Assembly: GCF_024509035.1 (NCBI RefSeq)
Contig: NZ_JANINT010000151.1
Coordinates: 1-32,851 of the forward strand
Source: Nocardioides sp.
Lineage (GTDB): Bacteria > Actinomycetota > Actinomycetes > Propionibacteriales > Nocardioidaceae
Reading direction: 5' to 3'
Length of the DNA stretch: 32,851 bases
Shown here: piece by piece, positions 30,884 through 32,851 of the stretch
Numbering within the stretch: the stretch's first letter is position 1
Layout of the letters: each line of letters begins with the position of its first letter
Made by a program: the position numbers and the translations under genes
The notes under the pieces: model-generated
Database searches by the model: none
What the model saw: only the letters and a program-made list of their open reading frames with translations
What the model was told of the DNA's origin: nothing

Positions 30884-31738
30884 CTAGCGCGACACCTCGG
30901 CCCGGAACGGGTCGGCGGGATAGACCCCGAGGATCTTCACGTCGGTGGTGAAGAAGGCGAGCTCCTCGAGCGCACGCTTGAGACCGACGTCGTCGGGGTG
31001 GCCGTCGACCTCGGCGAGGAACTGGGTGGCGATGAACTCCCCACCGACCATGTAGCTCTCGAGCTTGGTCATGTTGACGCCGTTGGTCGCGAACCCGCCC
31101 AGCGCCTTGTAGAGAGCGGCCGGCAGGTTGCGCACGTTGAAGATGAAGCTGGTGACGACGGGGCCGTTGCCCGAGGGCGCCTGCACCAGGTCGGGCGAGA
31201 GCACCACGAAGCGGGTGGTGTTGTGCTCCTCGTCCTCGATGTCCTCGGCGAGGACGTCGAGGCCGTAGATCTCGGCGGCCAGCGGTGGGGAGATCGCGGC
31301 CTGCGTCGGGTCGCCGAGCTCGGCGACCTCACGCGCCGCGCCGGCGGTGTCGCCGGCGATCACCGGCTTGAGGCCGTGCTCGCGGATGACCTTGCGGCAT
31401 TGGCCGAGGGCGTGCACGTGGCTGTGCACCGTGGTGATCGTGTCGAGCGAGGACCCCGGCACGCCGAGCAGGTGGAACCGGATCCGGAGGAAGTGCTCGG
31501 CGATGATGTGCAGGCCCGAGCCGGGCAGGAAGTGGTGGATGTCGGCCACCCGGCCGGCGATCGAGTTGTCGATCGGGATCATCGCGAGGTCGGCCTCGCC
31601 GGACTCCACCACCGCGAAGACGTCCTCGAACGACGCGCACGGCACGGTCTCCCAGTCGGGGTAGTGCTGCTTGCACACCTGGTGGGAGTTGGCGCCGGGT
31701 TCCCCCTGGTAGGCGATGCGTCGGGTCACGGCGCTCAT
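30884..31738 (-). CDS. pheA: Prephenate dehydratase
   Basis: This 284-residue stand-alone enzyme of phenylalanine synthesis converts prephenate to phenylpyruvate. The N-terminal catalytic domain shows I-A-Y-Q-G-E-P-G-A-N-S-H, I-P-I-D-N-S-I-A-G-R-V and the catalytic T-T-R-F in H-N-T-T-R-F-V-V-L-S. The C-terminal ACT domain (about 195-275) includes L-P-A-A-L-Y-K-A-L-G-G-F and the phenylalanine-binding E-S-Y-M type segment. Feedback inhibition by phenylalanine is expected. The start is ATG 31738. Length and organisation are normal. Confidence 0.95.
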   Translation of the reverse strand: MSAVTRRIAYQGEPGANSHQVCKQHYPDWETVPCASFEDVFAVVESGEADLAMIPIDNSIAGRVADIHHFLPGSGLHIIAEHFLRIRFHLLGVPGSSLDTITTVHSHVHALGQCRKVIREHGLKPVIAGDTAGAAREVAELGDPTQAAISPPLAAEIYGLDVLAEDIEDEEHNTTRFVVLSPDLVQAPSGNGPVVTSFIFNVRNLPAALYKALGGFATNGVNMTKLESYMVGGEFIATQFLAEVDGHPDDVGLKRALEELAFFTTDVKILGVYPADPFRAEVSR

Positions 31739-31797
31739 CGTCCCACGGGCCCTCGGACCGCCCGGCCCGGCGTCCAGGGCTGGGGAGTCTCGCCGCC

Positions 31798-31803
31798 TAG
31801 GCT
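31798..31803 (+). promoter_or_regulatory. -10 box of a leaderless DUF4446 gene transcript
   Basis: TAGGCT ends 6 bases before GTG 31810. Confidence 0.5.
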
Positions 31804-31809
31804 CGGAGG

Positions 31810-32214
31810 GTGGAGATCCTCGCGGTGCTCGCCCTGCTCGTGGCTGTCGCGGCCCTGCTGGTCGCCCTGCTCGCCGTTCGCCGGTCGGGCGGTGCGCGCG
31901 GCGCCGCCGGCGTGGACGCGCTGCCCGAGGACGTGCACGGCCTGCGCCAGGAGGTGGCGGCGCTGCGGGCCGAGGCGGGCGACGCCCTGCGGCACCTCGC
32001 CGTCGTGCGCTACGACGCGTTCGGGGACATGGGCGGCCACCTGTCGTGGTCGCTCGCGCTGGTCGACGACGGGGGTGACGGCGTCGTGCTGACCTCGATC
32101 CACGGTCGCAGCGACGCTCGCACCTATGCCAAGAACATCCGGGACTGGCGCTGCGACCAGCAGCTGTCGCCCGAGGAGCTCGAAGCGGTGGAGAACGCCC
32201 GCCCCCGCGGTTGA
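31810..32214 (+). CDS. DUF4446 family membrane-anchored protein
   Basis: This 134-residue protein starts at GTG 31810. Residues 2-24 form one hydrophobic transmembrane helix (V-L-A-L-L-V-A-V-A-A-L-L), a short Gly/Ala linker follows, then a coiled helix (L-R-Q-E-V-A-A-L-R-A-E). The conserved domain comes next, with V-R-Y-D-A-F-G-D-M-G-G-H-L-S and L-T-S-I-H-G-R-S-D-A-R-T-Y-A-K. This is the DUF4446 pattern; function unknown. The domain would face the cytoplasm if the helix is a simple N-terminal anchor, which is inference. Confidence 0.9.
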   Translation: MEILAVLALLVAVAALLVALLAVRRSGGARGAAGVDALPEDVHGLRQEVAALRAEAGDALRHLAVVRYDAFGDMGGHLSWSLALVDDGGDGVVLTSIHGRSDARTYAKNIRDWRCDQQLSPEELEAVENARPRG

Positions 32215-32222
32215 CTCGTGCC

Positions 32223-32228
32223 TATGCT
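32223..32228 (+). promoter_or_regulatory. -10 box of a leaderless deazaflavin-oxidoreductase transcript
   Basis: TATGCT ends 6 bases before GTG 32235. It is the best -10 match among the leaderless set. Confidence 0.5.
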
Positions 32229-32234
32229 CCGCAG

Positions 32235-32702
32235 GTGAATCCGATGCGGTGGCTGGCGCTGAGGCTGGGCGCGCAGCCGTGGCTGCCGCGGTTCGCCCCG
32301 GTGATCGTGGGCCTCGACAAGGGCCTCCAGCGAGTGACCCGCGGGCGGATCGATCTGCTGAGGTTCGCCGGGCTCCCGGAGCTGCTGCTGCAGGTGCCCG
32401 GACGGCGTACCGGGATCCTGCGCTCGACGCCTCTGCTGTGCATCCCGCAGGGCGAGGGCTGGCTGGTCGCCGGATCCAACTGGGGCGCCCCCGAGCCGCC
32501 GGCGTGGGTCGCGAACCTGCTGGCCGCGGATGAGCCGCTGGTCACGTTCCGGGGCCACACCGTCGCCGCCGACGCGCGGCTGCTCAGCGGCCTCGAGCGC
32601 GACGAGGCATGGGAGCACATGCTGCAGACCTGGCCGAACTACGCGAAGTACGCCGCCCGCACCGGCCGCGAGCTACCGGTGATCCGGCTCACCTCCCGCT
32701 GA
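32235..32702 (+). CDS. Deazaflavin (F420)-dependent nitroreductase-family protein
   Basis: This 155-residue protein starts at GTG 32235 (ATG 32244 is an alternative). It matches the split-barrel DDN family: L-L-L-Q-V-P-G-R-R-T-G-I-L-R-S-T-P-L-L, then W-L-V-A-G-S-N-W-G-A-P-E-P-P-A-W-V-A-N-L-L-A, and W-P-N-Y-A-K-Y-A-A-R-T-G-R-E-L-P-V-I-R-L. Members use reduced F420, or sometimes bind other flavins or heme, to reduce diverse substrates. The actual substrate is unknown. It starts 20 bp after the DUF4446 stop but seems to have its own promoter. Confidence 0.88.
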   Translation: MNPMRWLALRLGAQPWLPRFAPVIVGLDKGLQRVTRGRIDLLRFAGLPELLLQVPGRRTGILRSTPLLCIPQGEGWLVAGSNWGAPEPPAWVANLLAADEPLVTFRGHTVAADARLLSGLERDEAWEHMLQTWPNYAKYAARTGRELPVIRLTSR

Positions 32703-32718
32703 GGCGCCGGCCCGGCGT

Positions 32719-32851
32719 CTAGCGCGGGACCCGGACCAGCAGCCGGCCGTGGATGCAGCTCATCCGCAGCTCGCGGCCGGGGCCGATGGAGTCGCCGTCG
32801 AGCTGGCGCGGGGTGTCGGTGGCCGCGCGGACCACCATCGTGTGTCCGGTC
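32719..32851 (-). CDS. Diacylglycerol kinase/YegS-type lipid kinase, C-terminal end only
   Basis: The gene runs in from beyond the window edge and ends with TAG at 32719. The 43 or so visible residues read T-P-R-Q-L-D-G-D-S-I-G-P-G-R-E-L-R-M-S, which is the closing strand segment of the diacylglycerol-kinase-like C-terminal domain (usual form: Q-x-D-G-E/D). The catalytic domain lies outside, so the family call rests on this tail alone. Confidence 0.65.
   Translation of the reverse strand, partial: TGHTMVVRAATDTPRQLDGDSIGPGRELRMSCIHGRLLVRVPR

Overview
The window is high-GC DNA with actinobacterial gene content: DUF5926/SEC-C, DUF4446, a deazaflavin-dependent nitroreductase-like protein, and an Rv1264-like cyclase architecture. 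Many genes have a TANNNT box exactly 6-7 bases before the start codon, as expected of leaderless mRNAs. A member of Nocardioides or a close relative would fit. That is inference from style and content, not an identification.

Layout: (1) Positions 1-459 hold the 5' part of a TMEM165/GDT1-type manganese exporter gene (minus strand) behind a yybP-ykoY-type Mn2+ riboswitch. (2) Positions 460-20326 are a complete Tn7-like transposon of 19,867 bp. It has 5'-TGTGA...TCACA-3' ends, arrays of about 20-bp TnsB-type binding repeats at both ends, and a perfect 5-bp target duplication CGGCG (455-459 and 20327-20331). (3) Positions 20332-32851 are ordinary chromosome. They carry a formamidopyrimidine-DNA glycosylase whose stop codon touches the right target duplication, a hypothetical protein, an AAA ATPase, a VOC protein, a GDPD, DUF5926, an ATP-grasp / adenylate cyclase / cyclic-nucleotide-binding cluster, arginine deiminase, larC-larB, pheA, DUF4446, a deazaflavin-dependent oxidoreductase and the end of a lipid kinase gene. 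fpg and the exporter gene were evidently neighbours before the insertion.

Inside the transposon, the minus-strand operon tnsA-tnsB-tnsC-tniQ runs toward the left end, with every junction a GTGA stop/start overlap. tnsA and tnsB each carry one apparent single-base insertion in a G or C run, so as read the element would not encode an intact transposase. tnsC and tniQ are intact. The cargo is almost entirely defence. An XRE regulator is followed by a short mobile-element-type gene and poorly coding DNA, then a type I restriction-modification locus. In that locus HsdM is fused to a half-size HsdS, and a PD-(D/E)XK-like gene of unknown function sits on the opposite strand before hsdR. A four-gene type II CBASS operon comes last: CD-NTase, Cap2 (E2-E1), Cap3 (JAB peptidase) and a TIR-SAVED effector.

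Working model: the restriction system cuts unmodified incoming DNA. If phage escapes, the CD-NTase, primed by Cap2 conjugation of its C-terminal glycine and reversed by Cap3, makes a cyclic oligonucleotide. The SAVED domain senses it and the TIR domain destroys NAD+. A 16-base motif shared by the tnsA/XRE and PD-(D/E)XK/hsdR divergent intergenic regions may tie transposition and restriction to the XRE regulator.
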